Part shown: in pieces, positions 28,645-39,351 of the stretch
Layout: each line of letters opens with the position of its first letter
Numbering within the stretch: the stretch's first letter is position 1
From: CAVSDF01 sp963726715
Lineage (GTDB): Bacteria; Bacteroidota; Rhodothermia; Rhodothermales; BA12
DNA length: 64,000 bases
Assembly: GCA_963726715.1 (NCBI GenBank)
Contig: CAVSDF010000008.1
Location: 1 to 64,000 of the forward strand
Direction: 5' to 3'
Made by a program: the position numbers and the translations under genes
Notes under the pieces: generated by a model
Databases searched by the model: none
What the model saw: only the letters and a program-made list of their open reading frames with translations
Told to the model about the DNA's origin: nothing

Positions 28645-30455
28645 CGGCGGGCGGGACGACCGACGACGGAGCGGCAGACGACGCGCAGGCGGCGCCGCGC
28701 ACGCAACCTGACAGGTCTCTGCACCTGTCAGGTTTCCCGCGCGGCGATCTCCAACCGCCAAACGTCGCCCCATCGCTCACCGTCGAAACCGCCAACCTGC
28801 GCCTCACGCTCGCCGCCTCACACGCGCATCCGGCGGGCGGGACGGCGCGGATTCGGGCGTGGGGGGCGGATGGGACGGCGCTCCAGGTAGGTGTGAGCGC
28901 GGGCGCGACGGCGTTCGCCGAGGAGACGACGCTGCGCCTGCGCATCGACGCGCCGCCGACGGTGCATCCGCGCGTACGGGCCGACGACCCGGCGCTGACC
29001 GCCGAGATCGACTCGGGAAACGGGTGGGCCGCCGGGCCGGTGCGCATCGGCAGCACCGCGGGATGGCTGCGGCTCGACGTGTGGGCGGGCGATGCGGATG
29101 GAGACGGTGCCCGTCCGGCGCTGCGCCTCGCCATCGAGATCGTCCCGTCGAAGCTCGACTACCGCCGCGACCTCGCCGCCCTCACCGCCGACATCGAGCG
29201 CCTGTCTGGAGACCTCGCCGCCGCCCTCGTCGCCCCCGCCGCACCTGACGGTGCTGCCCTCGACGCCCCCGCGCGTGGCAGCCTCGCGCCCCTCGCCGCG
29301 CTCGACGCGCTTGCCGACGACCTCGACGCCGCCGTCCGCGCCGCGCTCTCCCGGCCGCTCGGCGCCGACCGTCGCATCCGCATCGACGCGCCCGCGCACC
29401 GCGCGCGCCACGCCGGTCCCGCCGTCGTCCGCGCCCTCGCCCGCCACGCCGACGCCGCGGCGGTCTTCGGCGGTGCAAACTTCGGCGACGCCCGCCTGCG
29501 CGTGCCCGCGCTCGCCCTCGACCCGGCGCTCGACACGCCCGAGCACCGCTACCTCGCCGCCCGCCTCTCCGCCGCCGCCCACGCCGCCCGGCGCGTCGCC
29601 ACCGCCTATGCCGGACCCGGTGCCCGCGTCCGCGCCGCCCGTGGCGTGCTGCTGCGCCTCGCCGCGCGCCTCGACGCCCTGCTCGCGCTCGCGCCCCTCG
29701 CCGCCGTGCGCGGCCTCGCGCCCCCGGCCTCGCCGCCGCTCCGCGCCACTCTGGCGCCCGGTTACCGCGACGCCCTCGCCGTCCTCGCCCGCGTCCGGCA
29801 GCGCCTCGTCGTCGCTGCCGCCGTCGCTGGCGTTGCCGATTCGCCCGGCGTGCGGCTGCGACCGCTCCACGCGCTCTACGAGACGTGGGCGTTCCTCGCC
29901 ACCGTCCGCGCCCTCGGCACCGCCACCGGCGCGCCGCTCGACCTGCGCCGCGCGGTCCGCCGCACCGGCCCGGCCCGCCTGCCGACGCTCGCCCGCGCCC
30001 GCGTCGACGTGCGGATGGCGGGCGGCGTTCGTCTGCGGCTCCTGCGCGCGCCGACGCTCGCGCACGGCCTGACGCCGCAGCGCCCGGACCTGCTCCTGAT
30101 GCGGCAGCGCGGCGACGACCCGCCCGTCTGGCACGTCCTCGACGCCAAGTACCGCCTCGACCGCCGCCCCGAAACCGCGCGTCGCCTCGGCCTCCCCGCC
30201 CCTCCGCCCGACGCCCTCGGCGCCCTCCACCGCTACCGCGACGCCCTCCTCGGCCCCGACGGCGCCCGCGCGGTCGCCACCGCCGTCGCCCTCTACCCGT
30301 GGCGCGACGAGGACGCACGCGGCGCCACACCCTACGCCGACAGCCGCCTCGCCGCGCACCTCGCCGCCCACGGCGTCGGCGCGATCCCGCTGCTCCCCGG
30401 CGCGACCGGGCATCTGGAGGCGTGGATCGCCGCCATCGTCGCGGGGGAGGTGTGA
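28641..30455 (+). CDS. DUF2357 / McrC-like PD-(D/E)XK nuclease
   Basis: The effector partner of the EVE-McrB protein; 604 residues from GTG 28641 (GTGA overlap). The N-terminal beta-rich region (TVETANLRLTLAASHAH to GDGARPALRLAIEIVPSKLD) fits the DUF2357 domain that contacts the McrB ring. A long alpha-helical middle follows. The C-terminal nuclease core shows RPDLLLM near residue 481 and WHVLDAKYRLD near residue 500, i.e. PD-x-D-A-K, the catalytic Asp and Lys of PD-(D/E)XK nucleases. The first 50 residues are odd: the in-frame stretch QPDRSLHLSGFP is encoded by a 12-bp palindrome of the ACCTGTCAGGT repeat family, so the conserved protein may effectively begin around residue 50. Cleavage of phage DNA carrying modified bases is inferred. 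Confidence 0.85.
   Translation: MTAGGTTDDGAADDAQAAPRTQPDRSLHLSGFPRGDLQPPNVAPSLTVETANLRLTLAASHAHPAGGTARIRAWGADGTALQVGVSAGATAFAEETTLRLRIDAPPTVHPRVRADDPALTAEIDSGNGWAAGPVRIGSTAGWLRLDVWAGDADGDGARPALRLAIEIVPSKLDYRRDLAALTADIERLSGDLAAALVAPAAPDGAALDAPARGSLAPLAALDALADDLDAAVRAALSRPLGADRRIRIDAPAHRARHAGPAVVRALARHADAAAVFGGANFGDARLRVPALALDPALDTPEHRYLAARLSAAAHAARRVATAYAGPGARVRAARGVLLRLAARLDALLALAPLAAVRGLAPPASPPLRATLAPGYRDALAVLARVRQRLVVAAAVAGVADSPGVRLRPLHALYETWAFLATVRALGTATGAPLDLRRAVRRTGPARLPTLARARVDVRMAGGVRLRLLRAPTLAHGLTPQRPDLLLMRQRGDDPPVWHVLDAKYRLDRRPETARRLGLPAPPPDALGALHRYRDALLGPDGARAVATAVALYPWRDEDARGATPYADSRLAAHLAAHGVGAIPLLPGATGHLEAWIAAIVAGEV
28705..28734. repeat. ACCTGTCAGGT-family hairpin inside a coding region, copy 2
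   Basis: Perfect 12-bp inverted repeat (AACCTGACAGGT and ACCTGTCAGGTT) with loop CTCTGC, located in frame in the N-terminal part of the DUF2357 nuclease gene. Confidence 0.85.
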
Positions 30456-30465
30456 GGCTGGAATC

Positions 30466-30528
30466 GGCGGTCCGGATGTGCCTCCAAACGACCGTAGGGG
30501 CGGGTCCCCGACCCGCCCGGTGCGCCGA
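30466..30528. repeat. Composite repeat A, copy 2
   Basis: GGCGGTCCGGATGTGCCTCC followed by the CCGTAGGGGCGGGTCCCCG hairpin; matches 23126-23190 over flank and stem. It directly follows the DUF2357 gene. Confidence 0.7.
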
Positions 30529-30536
30529 AGGATGCA

Positions 30537-30566
30537 AACCTGTCAGGTGCGGGGACCTGACAGGTT
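30537..30566. repeat. ACCTGTCAGGT-family hairpin, copy 3
   Basis: Perfect 12-bp inverted repeat (AACCTGTCAGGT and ACCTGACAGGTT) with loop GCGGGG. Together with the copy at 28705 it brackets the DUF2357 nuclease gene. Confidence 0.85.
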
Positions 30567-30688
30567 CAGAGCCGCGCCATCCCTCGCCGCGCGCCGCCGG
30601 ATTATTTCGAGCGCCGAGGTTACGCCGGGGCCTCGGGCGACTCTTGGAGAGCGTCCACCCCGCCGCTCCTCCCGACACCTCCGCTCCG

Positions 30689-31162
30689 ATGCGCCGCCCC
30701 CTGTTCGCCACGACCCTTCTCGCCCTCGCCGTCCTCGCCCCGCCCGCTGCCCGCGCGCAGGCGCTCGCCGACACCGTCATCGCGTGGCAGGGCTACGGGC
30801 AGACGAGCCGGTGCCGCGTCGTCATCTACCCGGCGGGTGAGGGCGGCGCCAGCGAGACGCGCACGCGCACCATCATCGTCCGCGAGATGGCCGACAACCG
30901 CGGGCCGTCGACGCTCGACGATGCGCGCTTCCTCGTCGAGCAGATCGGGCGATCGCTCGGCGTCGAACCGGCGTCGGCGTACTGGGTCTTCCACTGGGGC
31001 GGCTTCTCGTTCGAGAGCACCGCGGAGGCGCAGCCCGGCAAGGAGATCTTCCTGCGCGCCACCTTCCGCGCGACCGACCGCGGGCGCCTGACGCCGCCGT
31101 CGTGGCGCGTCGTCTCGCGCGCCGACATCGACGAGATCACCGACCGACGCTACCGCGGATGA
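30689..31162 (+). CDS. Secreted protein of unknown function
   Basis: A 157-residue protein with a clear Sec signal (MRRPLFATTLLALAVLAPPA, cleavage likely after ARAQA). The mature part is a compact alpha/beta domain: VIAWQGYGQTSRCRVVIYPA, TIIVREMADNRGPSTLDDA, YWVFHWGGFSFES and EIFLRATFRATDRGRL. One cysteine only. I recognise no family, but the length and complete frame support a real gene. It precedes the deoxynucleoside kinase gene by 160 bp on the same strand, without evident functional link. Confidence 0.7.
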   Translation: MRRPLFATTLLALAVLAPPAARAQALADTVIAWQGYGQTSRCRVVIYPAGEGGASETRTRTIIVREMADNRGPSTLDDARFLVEQIGRSLGVEPASAYWVFHWGGFSFESTAEAQPGKEIFLRATFRATDRGRLTPPSWRVVSRADIDEITDRRYRG

Positions 31163-31322
31163 GCGCGAGCGCGAGATGCGGGCGATGACGCGCGAGCGTT
31201 CCCGGCAACTTCGCCGCCGCGCGCGCCGGGTGACGCAGGCACGGGCGCTACCTTGCCGCCCCGCGGCCGGACGGCTGCGGGCCTCGACAGACGCCCCGCC
31301 CGACGCCTCCTCCGCCCGCCCG

Positions 31323-31973
31323 ATGGCCGAACTCCTGCACTCCGCTACCCGCAAGTACGTCGCCATCGCCGGCAACATCGGCGCGGGCAAAAGCTCGCTC
31401 ACGCGGATGCTGAGCGATTACTTCGGCTGGAAGCCGTTCTACGAGCAGGTCGACGACAACCCGTACCTGACCGATTTCTACGAGGACATGCGGCGGTGGT
31501 CGTTCAACCTGCAGGTCTTCTTCCTCTCGTCGCGCTTCAAGCACCAGCGCGCCATCGAGACGAGCGAGATGAGCGTCGTGCAAGACCGGTCGATCTACGA
31601 GGACGCCGAGATCTTCGCCCGCAACCTCTACGAGATGGGCCTGATGGCGCCGCGCGACTACGAGAACTACGTCGAGCTCTTCGGCATCATGACCTCGTAC
31701 CTGCGCCCGCCCGACCTGCTCGTCTATCTCCGCGCCGACGTGCCGACCCTCGTTCGCCACATCCAGAGCCGCGGGCGCGACTACGAATCCGGCATCCGCA
31801 TCGAGTACCTCGAGCGCTTGAATCAGCACTACGAGGATTGGATCGAGCGCTACGACCTCGGCCCCAAGATGATCATCGACGTCGACGACCTCGACTTCGT
31901 CAACCGCGAGGCCGACCGCAACACCCTCCTCCGCCGGATCGACAGCCGCCTCTTCGGCCTCTTCCCGTTATGA
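31323..31973 (+). CDS. Deoxynucleoside kinase (dNK/dGK-dAK type)
   Basis: A 216-residue kinase that phosphorylates deoxynucleosides for salvage. Walker A is GNIGAGKS (residues 17-24) after YVAIA. Glu-Gln substrate contacts appear in KPFYEQVDDNPYL, the DRS motif in VVQDRSIYEDAEIF, and the lid and helix arginines in IQSRGRDYESGIRIEYLERL. Length and order are typical of Bacteroidota deoxyguanosine/deoxyadenosine-type kinases. Start at ATG 31323 (MAELLHSATRKYVAIAG); upstream in-frame sequence is basic and non-conserved. The stop overlaps the ATG of the next gene (ATGA). Confidence 0.93.
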   Translation: MAELLHSATRKYVAIAGNIGAGKSSLTRMLSDYFGWKPFYEQVDDNPYLTDFYEDMRRWSFNLQVFFLSSRFKHQRAIETSEMSVVQDRSIYEDAEIFARNLYEMGLMAPRDYENYVELFGIMTSYLRPPDLLVYLRADVPTLVRHIQSRGRDYESGIRIEYLERLNQHYEDWIERYDLGPKMIIDVDDLDFVNREADRNTLLRRIDSRLFGLFPL

Positions 31974-34069
31974 CAGGCGGCGCGGCGCGCACGGCCTCTG
32001 CGCCGACCACCGGCCGTCCCGCGCTCGCGCCGTTTGGGTCTTGGGGATGGAGGATGGGGCGATGGGCCGTCTGCGCCGCCACTGCCGGGCTGTGCGCCCT
32101 GGCCGCACCCGCCGCCCGCGCCCAGACCCCGCCGCAGGCCCCGCGCGATAGCAGCGCCGCTGCACCCACGCCGCTGCTCCGCGCCGACACGCTCGCCGCC
32201 GACAGCCTGCGCCGCCTCGCGCGCCTCGCCACCGCCCGCGCGGCCCTCGCCCGGCAGGCCCCCGACCCGCTCGCCCCCGCCGACGCGCCCGCGCGCCTTC
32301 CAGCCGCCGATCTCGCCGCCGCTTCGCTCCTCGGCGGTTCTGGCGGTAGCGACGCCCGCTTCACCGCCGCGCGCGGCACGTTCGCCCTCCGCAGCGACGG
32401 CATCGGCTTTCCGCTCGCACTCGTCCGGTGGGGATTGGCGCCGACGGCGACGGTCGTGACGAGCGGCGAGGCAGCCCCCCTCCACGGCGCGCAGAGCCTC
32501 GCCACCGGCGCCGCGCGGCCGGATGTCGTGCCGCTCTCGGTGCTCGCCTCCCTCGCGTGGCGCGGCGCCGACCTCGTTGCCCCGCGCCGCCGCTTCGACG
32601 CGCCGCGTCCGCTCACCGAACTCCGCTACGCCGCCGGGGCCGGGCAGCGCGTCGAGGTGACGCACGCGCAGGCGCGCCGCCGCCGCATCGCCGGAGCCGA
32701 CGGCATCGCCCGCCTCGCCCTCACCTACGCCGGTCGCGGCGGCGACGGCCCTGCCGACAACCAGCGCCTGACCCGCGGCCGCACCCTCGACGCCCGCCTC
32801 GCCTTCGACGCTGACGCGCCCATCGACGACTCGACCGCCCGCCCCACGACCCGCGCCGAACTCGGCCTGACCCACCACCGGGCTACGTTCGGCGCCTCCG
32901 GAGGCCTCATCCCGCCCGACGCCGCCGACCCGTACAGCATCTTCGACGGCCTCCGCGCCCGCGCCCGCGACGCCAATTCGTCGCGCCGCAGCCTCGGCAC
33001 CTCCGCCACGCTCGACATCGCCCGCGGACGCGCCGCCCTCGCCGTCGGCGCCGACACCGAGACGCTCCGCTTCCACGCCGCCGCCACCGACGACGCACCG
33101 GGCGACACCACCGAAGCGCGCGTCCGCCGCCTCCGCGCCGCCCTCCGCCTGCCGCTCGGCCGCGCCGCTCTCGCCGCCGGTGCCGCCCTCGACGCTGCCT
33201 CGTCCGCCACCGTCCTCACCGCCACCGCGCGCCTCGGCACGGCTGTGTCTGCTGGACCGGCGCGCGTGCACCTCGACATCGGCGCCGACGTGGAAGGCTC
33301 CGTCCTCGTCCCCGCCGGGCGCGCCGACGCCACGTTCACCGCCGGACGCATCGCGCTCACCGCCGAGGCGTCGCAGGCGCTTGCGCCTGTCTCGGCGGTG
33401 CGGCGCGGTGGGTTCGGGCGGTTTCTTCCGGCGGCTGCGGATGACGACCGCGGCGCCGTCCGCGTTCGCCTCGCCCGCGTGGGCGCGTCGGTCGGTCGGG
33501 GCGACGGGCTGCGCGTGGGCGTCGACGCGTTTGCGAGCGAGACGCGCGGGTGGACGTGGCGCGTGGCACCGGGCGCCCTCGTGGCCGCGAGCGGCGGATC
33601 GGAGACGGTCCGCGCGACGGGCGCCGTGGCGAGCATCGGCCTGCGCGAGACAGCGCCGCGCGGCCTCTACGGCGCCGCGTGGGCGCAGGCGCGCCTCGGC
33701 TCCCGCCCCGACGGCGTGCCACCCGTCTTCGGCGACGCCCGCGCGGGCGCCCGCGCCGTCCTCTTCCGCGGCGACCTCGACGCCGACGCCTTCGTCCGCC
33801 TCCGCGCGTGGGGCGGCTTCGTCTCGCGCGTCCTCCACGAGCCGACCGGCCTGCTGCTGCTGCCGAGCGACGCCCTCGCCGCGACCGTCCGCGCAGGTTC
33901 GCAGCTCGATTTCGTCGCCACCGCCCGCGTCCGCACTGCGACGCTCACGCTCGCCCTCGACGACGCCCTCGCGGGCACCATCCTCACGCGCGGCAGCCTG
34001 ACCGTGCCCGGCTACCCCCTCGCCGGGCGCCGCCTCCGCGTCAGCGTCTTCTGGCCGATCTTCGACTGA
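31970..34069 (+). CDS. Predicted outer-membrane beta-barrel protein
   Basis: A 699-residue protein. A second ATG at 32054 gives a cleaner signal peptide (MGRWAVCAATAGLCALAAPA, then ARAQ) than the coupled ATG at 31970. After a Pro/Ala-rich linker the remaining about 580 residues alternate short Arg/Thr/Ala/Leu strands with Gly/Asp-rich turns (LPLGRAALAAGAALDAASSA, RVHLDIGADVEGSVLVPAGR), and the last residues VSVFWPIFD end in an aromatic-rich strand as barrels do. No TonB-box plug domain is evident. It is probably a porin-like or surface-transport barrel specific to this lineage. ATGA overlap with the kinase gene suggests co-transcription, although the functions appear unrelated. Confidence 0.65.
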   Translation: MTGGAARTASAPTTGRPALAPFGSWGWRMGRWAVCAATAGLCALAAPAARAQTPPQAPRDSSAAAPTPLLRADTLAADSLRRLARLATARAALARQAPDPLAPADAPARLPAADLAAASLLGGSGGSDARFTAARGTFALRSDGIGFPLALVRWGLAPTATVVTSGEAAPLHGAQSLATGAARPDVVPLSVLASLAWRGADLVAPRRRFDAPRPLTELRYAAGAGQRVEVTHAQARRRRIAGADGIARLALTYAGRGGDGPADNQRLTRGRTLDARLAFDADAPIDDSTARPTTRAELGLTHHRATFGASGGLIPPDAADPYSIFDGLRARARDANSSRRSLGTSATLDIARGRAALAVGADTETLRFHAAATDDAPGDTTEARVRRLRAALRLPLGRAALAAGAALDAASSATVLTATARLGTAVSAGPARVHLDIGADVEGSVLVPAGRADATFTAGRIALTAEASQALAPVSAVRRGGFGRFLPAAADDDRGAVRVRLARVGASVGRGDGLRVGVDAFASETRGWTWRVAPGALVAASGGSETVRATGAVASIGLRETAPRGLYGAAWAQARLGSRPDGVPPVFGDARAGARAVLFRGDLDADAFVRLRAWGGFVSRVLHEPTGLLLLPSDALAATVRAGSQLDFVATARVRTATLTLALDDALAGTILTRGSLTVPGYPLAGRRLRVSVFWPIFD

Positions 34070-34191
34070 CGCATCGCCCGAAAGCCGTCTCTGACGCCGA
34101 CGATGGCGCATCCAGAGCGGGCGACGGCGTGACCAGACGCTCCAGATCTCATTTCTTGACGGAGCATCTTTCGGAACGAGGTCCGCTCCCC

Positions 34192-34899
34192 ATGCGCCAT
34201 TCACCCCTGCCGCACGCCGCTCTCGTCCCTGCTCCGGGCGCGGGTGTGCGCAACGAAGACATCGGGGGAGAAGGCCACACCGCCCACGCCCCATCGTGCG
34301 CGTTGCGCCTCCTCGTCCTCGGCGTGCTCGTGATTGCAGGGATCGGGTGCGACGGCAGTGTGGGCGATCTCGAGCCCATTCCCGACGCCCGGACGCTCCT
34401 TCGGCGCCAGCCAGGGGTGCCTGCGAACCGGGCGGTCGTCCGCGCGAGCGGCGAACGCGGAGAGCGCACGGGCGGGGCGGTGTTCTACACGTCTCGCTCG
34501 CAGCTTCCAGGTAGAACGATCTACCACGTCATCCTCGGGCTCGGAGGTGCCGGGGCGGATGGAAGCGCGCGGCCCGCGGAGCGCAGCATCGGCTCTGTGG
34601 ATCTGTACGTCCCCGACAGCTTGATCGGGACGTTTCCAAGGCGCGGAGCTCCCGTGCAGGTGTACGGGTGGCTGCAGTACGATCCGGCCGACGGGGTGAG
34701 CCGGGCGCGGGGGTCTGCCGGGGAGCCGGGTACCTTCGTGCTTCGGCGCGTCGACTCGCTCCATGTCGAGGCGGCGTTTGCCGGGCTCGTACGCGATCCG
34801 CCGCCCGACATGTGCTTCCTCTTCTCTCTCTGCGAGCCCCGGCGCCTGCAATACGTCGAGGGTCGCTTCCACGCCGTACTCCGGGCGCCGGCGCACTGA
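34192..34899 (+). CDS. Predicted lipoprotein of unknown function
   Basis: A 235-residue protein. A hydrophobic stretch at about residues 38-50 (LRLLVLGVLVIAGIGC) ends in a lipobox Cys; the roughly 35 residues before it are long for a signal, so the real start may be an internal codon nearer that stretch. The mature region contains AVVRASGERGERTGGAVFYT, YHVILGLGGAGAD, VDLYVPDSLIGTFPRRG and a Cys pair (MCFLFSLCEPRRL). Beta-rich, no family recognised. It ends 25 bp before tRNA-Ser. Codon use is slightly less GC-extreme than its neighbours. Confidence 0.65.
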   Translation: MRHSPLPHAALVPAPGAGVRNEDIGGEGHTAHAPSCALRLLVLGVLVIAGIGCDGSVGDLEPIPDARTLLRRQPGVPANRAVVRASGERGERTGGAVFYTSRSQLPGRTIYHVILGLGGAGADGSARPAERSIGSVDLYVPDSLIGTFPRRGAPVQVYGWLQYDPADGVSRARGSAGEPGTFVLRRVDSLHVEAAFAGLVRDPPPDMCFLFSLCEPRRLQYVEGRFHAVLRAPAH

Positions 34900-34924
34900 C
34901 GCGGTGTCGTAGTTTCCGGCGCAC

Positions 34925-35009
34925 GGAGGGGTGGCCGAGTGGTTGATGGCTGCAGTCTTGAAAACTGCCGACCCGCAAGGGTTCGTGGGTTCGAATCCCA
35001 CCCCCTCCG
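34925..35009 (+). tRNA. tRNA-Ser (anticodon UGA)
   Basis: An 85-nt class II tRNA. Acceptor GGAGGGG pairs with CCCCTCC, the D arm contains GCCGAGTGGTTGATGGC, the anticodon stem is GCAGT/ACTGC with loop CTTGAAA (TGA at 34959-34961), the long variable arm is CGACCCGCAAGGGTTC-like, and the T arm is GTGGGTTCGAATCCCAC. The discriminator is G, and no CCA is encoded. It reads UCA codons. Confidence 0.95.
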
Positions 35010-35104
35010 CCCTCTTTGACGCTGCTCTCGAACGTTCTCGCCGCCAGCCCACGGCCTGAGCGACGGCGCTCGGTGGCACGCGGTACGCCTCGCGTCTGTC
35101 GTGC

Positions 35105-36838
<1,734 letters not shown>

Positions 36839-37457
36839 CGGGTCAGAGGGTGACTGGGGCAACGTGTAAGGGGTTTGCGGGCGCGCGCCGGCGCAGTGGA
36901 GACGACGCCTCTGAGACGGGAAGCGCTCGGGGCTGCGGACGATGCCGGGGACAACACGCCAGGAACGGCTCACACCGGGGTGACAGGAATGGAGCGGCGC
37001 CCACGATAGTGCGTCCTGCGGCCCCTCCGATCGTCTGAAGAGGCCTCGGGCCGGCGACGAAGGGATGATTACGGACGAATTACAGAACTCCTGCTCGCCA
37101 GGGCAAGAGGCCGGTGGACGGTCGCAGTGTCGTTGTGCCACATCACCCATCGCGGGCTCGCTTTCACGGCCCCGTTCCACGTCTGCATCCCGGTGCTCCG
37201 GACGATCGGCAGCACGTCCGAAGAGGTCACGGAGCAAGCCCCTGCCGCGCGTCAGAACGGGTCCAACCGGACCGACTGAACGACTCGTGCGCCTGCGACA
37301 ACGCCCTTCGGCGATCCCACGCGGGGCGGAGGGCGACGCGGAGGCGAGATCGGACGTGCGATCATTTGCCCCAAGTGAAATATTTTTTACCACATAGAGG
37401 AAACGTCGCCTACTTTGGCAATCCCTCCCCGCTACTTACTCGCTTTTAAAAAATCCG
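36839..37457. other. Divergent intergenic region with AT-rich promoter island
   Basis: No gene is supported in these 619 bases. From about 37363 to 37455 the DNA becomes clearly AT-rich for this genome (GTGAAATATTTTTTACC, CGCCTACTTTGGC, CTTTTAAAAAATCC). TACTTTG at about 37412 resembles the -7 element of Bacteroidota-type promoters and faces the DUF3494 gene 40 bp downstream. Short open frames in this stretch lack family features. Confidence 0.45.
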
Positions 37458-38501
37458 ATGCGCCCCTACACCGCTACTCTCCTCTCGCTGTCCGCACTTC
37501 TGCTCGTCCCGGCCGGGCAGGCGCAGGTCGGCCCGGCGCCCGTCAACCTCCGCACGGCGGGCCGGTACGTCGTCCTCGCCAAGAGCGCGATCTCGACCGT
37601 CCCCCCGTCCGCCATCACCGGTGACGTGGGCATCAGCCCCGCCGCGGAGACGTACATCACGGGCTTCACCCTCACCGATGCGACCGGCTACGCCACCTCG
37701 CCGCAGGTGACCGGGCGCGTCTACGCCGCTGACATGGCGACCCCGACCCCCTCCAACCTGACGACCGCGGTCAGCGACATGGAGACGGCGTACACCGATG
37801 CCGCCGGTCGACCCGAATCCCGAACTTCAGCGAGATCTACTCGGGCAACCTCGGCGGCAGGATTCTCGCGCCGGGCCTCTACAAGTGGGCGAGCACCGTG
37901 TCGGCACCGACGAGCTTCTCGCTCGCGGGCGGCCCGAACGACGTCTGGATCTTCCAGATCTCGGGCGACCTGTCGATGAGCGCGGGCGTGAACGTCACCC
38001 TGAGCGGCGGCGCTCAGGCGCGCAACATCTTCTGGCAGGTCGCCGGTGCCATCACCATCGGGGCGGATGCGCACGTGGAGGGCGTTCTGCTCTCCAAGAC
38101 CGCGATCCACCTGATGAGCCGCACCTCGCTCAGCGGACGCGCGCTCGCGCAGACAGCGGTGACGCTGGACATGAACACGGTCACGCCTCCGCCGGCAGGG
38201 TCGACCACGAGCACCGACGCCGCAGACCGCATCTCGCGCGGGGTAACGCTCGACCCGAACACGCCCAATCCGTTCACGGGAACGACCCGCATCGGCTTCG
38301 ATCCTGCCGGCGCCGTCGGTGGTCCGCCTGGCCGTCTACGATCTGCTGGGCCGTGAAGTGGCCCTGCTGGTATCGGAGTCTCTGCCGGCCGGTGCCCAGA
38401 TGGCCGAGTGGGACGCGAATGCCATGCCCAGCGGCGTGTACGTCTACCGCCTGATCGCCAACGGACAGGTCCAGACGGGCCGGATGACGCACCTCCGCTG
38501 A
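37458..38501 (+). CDS. DUF3494 ice-binding-like secreted protein with C-terminal sorting domain (two frameshifts)
   Basis: Signal peptide at ATG 37458 (TLLSLSALLLVPAGQAQ). Residues about 28-240 form a DUF3494 beta-helix: FTLTDATGYATSPQVTG, the typical DMETAYTDAAGR helix, NFSEIYSGNLGGRILAPGLY, DVWIFQISGDLSMSAGVNVT and NIFWQVAGAITIGADAHVEG with VLLSKTAIHL. The last about 75 residues are a type A sorting domain (TPNPFTGTTRIGF, LAVYDLLGREVALLV, SGVYVYRLIANG), implying export by a type IX-like pathway. The frame breaks near 37808 and near 38310, each by one base. Family members bind ice or act as surface adhesins; which applies here is unknown. Confidence 0.88.
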
Positions 38502-39033
38502 GGGCTACCGCTGTGCGCATCCAGGGGCGGGTTCACATGCCGCGCCCGTCCACGACGGCAGCCTCCACCGCCCGCGTTGGCAGCGGACGCGTGGACCAGT
38601 GGGGAGCCGGAGCCGCTCTTTCTCCCCTCCGGCATCGTGGGCGCCAGAGCCACGTGCTCGGGCGAGACGTCGAGCGCCACGACCACGCCGCCCGCGCCCG
38701 CGCCATGTCGGCGGGTGAGGACGAGTCGGCAGGGGCGCGCATTTCCGCTTGACAGGCGCTGCATCCGTGCCGACCTTTGTGCCGTGCTCTGCCTCGCCGC
38801 GCCCGTGACCCCGACCGCCCGCCTCTCCTGCCTCCGCCCGGCCCCGCGTCGGTGCGTGCCGGATGTCGGCGCGCCGCTCGGCACCGGGTACGGGTTTTTT
38901 ACCTATGGATTCGCCTCTCATGAGGAAGCGACGATGGCCTGACGCACCCCTGCTTCGACCGTACTGCCGCCCGCTTCCTCACCCGAGGACGCGGGCGTTT
39001 CTGGTTTCCGCCCCTACCGACGCCCCACCCCCG
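38502..39033. other. Intergenic region upstream of aroQ-pheA
   Basis: No convincing gene in these 532 bases. TTGACA at 38749-38754 followed after 15 bp by CGACCTTTG could be a promoter for the aromatic genes: same TTGACA-N15 layout as at 11305, and TTTG as in the -7 element. The remainder is GC-rich without structure that I recognise. Confidence 0.35.
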
Positions 39034-39351
39034 ATGCCGCCCCTTCCCATCCTCGACGCCGCCGCCGCGCCGCACGAGCGCCTCGCCACCTGCCGCGAGG
39101 CCCTCGACCAGATCGACGCCCGCCTCGTCGAACTCCTCTCGATGCGCGCCGACCTCGCCCTCTCGATCGGCGCCGCCAAGCGCGAGGCGGGCCTTCCGAT
39201 CCACGCCCCCGAGCGCGAAACCGCCGTCATCGCCCGCGCTGCGACTGCCGCGAGCGCCACGCCGAGCGCCCTGGACGGCGACACCGCCGCGCGGATGTTC
39301 GCCGTCATCGTCGCCGAAACCCGCGCCCTTCAACAGCGCCAGACTCCGTGA
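39034..39351 (+). CDS. aroQ: Chorismate mutase, AroQ type
   Basis: A 105-residue monofunctional enzyme converting chorismate to prephenate. The all-helical AroQ pattern is clear: TCREALDQIDARLVELLSMR (first helix with the Arg and Asp contacts), ADLALSIGAAKREAGLPIHA (Lys contact), PERETAVIARAA, and RMFAVIVAETRALQQRQ as last helix. The TGA stop overlaps the GTG of the next gene (GTGA), so mutase and dehydratase are made together, replacing the fused P-protein of other bacteria. Confidence 0.9.
   Translation: MPPLPILDAAAAPHERLATCREALDQIDARLVELLSMRADLALSIGAAKREAGLPIHAPERETAVIARAATAASATPSALDGDTAARMFAVIVAETRALQQRQTP

Noticed and set aside
37065..37397. Small plus-strand gene of 110 codons upstream of the DUF3494 gene
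   Set aside because: Its composition (Arg/Ser/Pro-rich, no motif) is what a random frame in GC-rich DNA gives, and it covers the AT-rich promoter region.
38577..38942. 121-codon plus-strand frame before aroQ
   Set aside because: No signal, motif or coupling; it overlaps a likely promoter and reads like non-coding translation.
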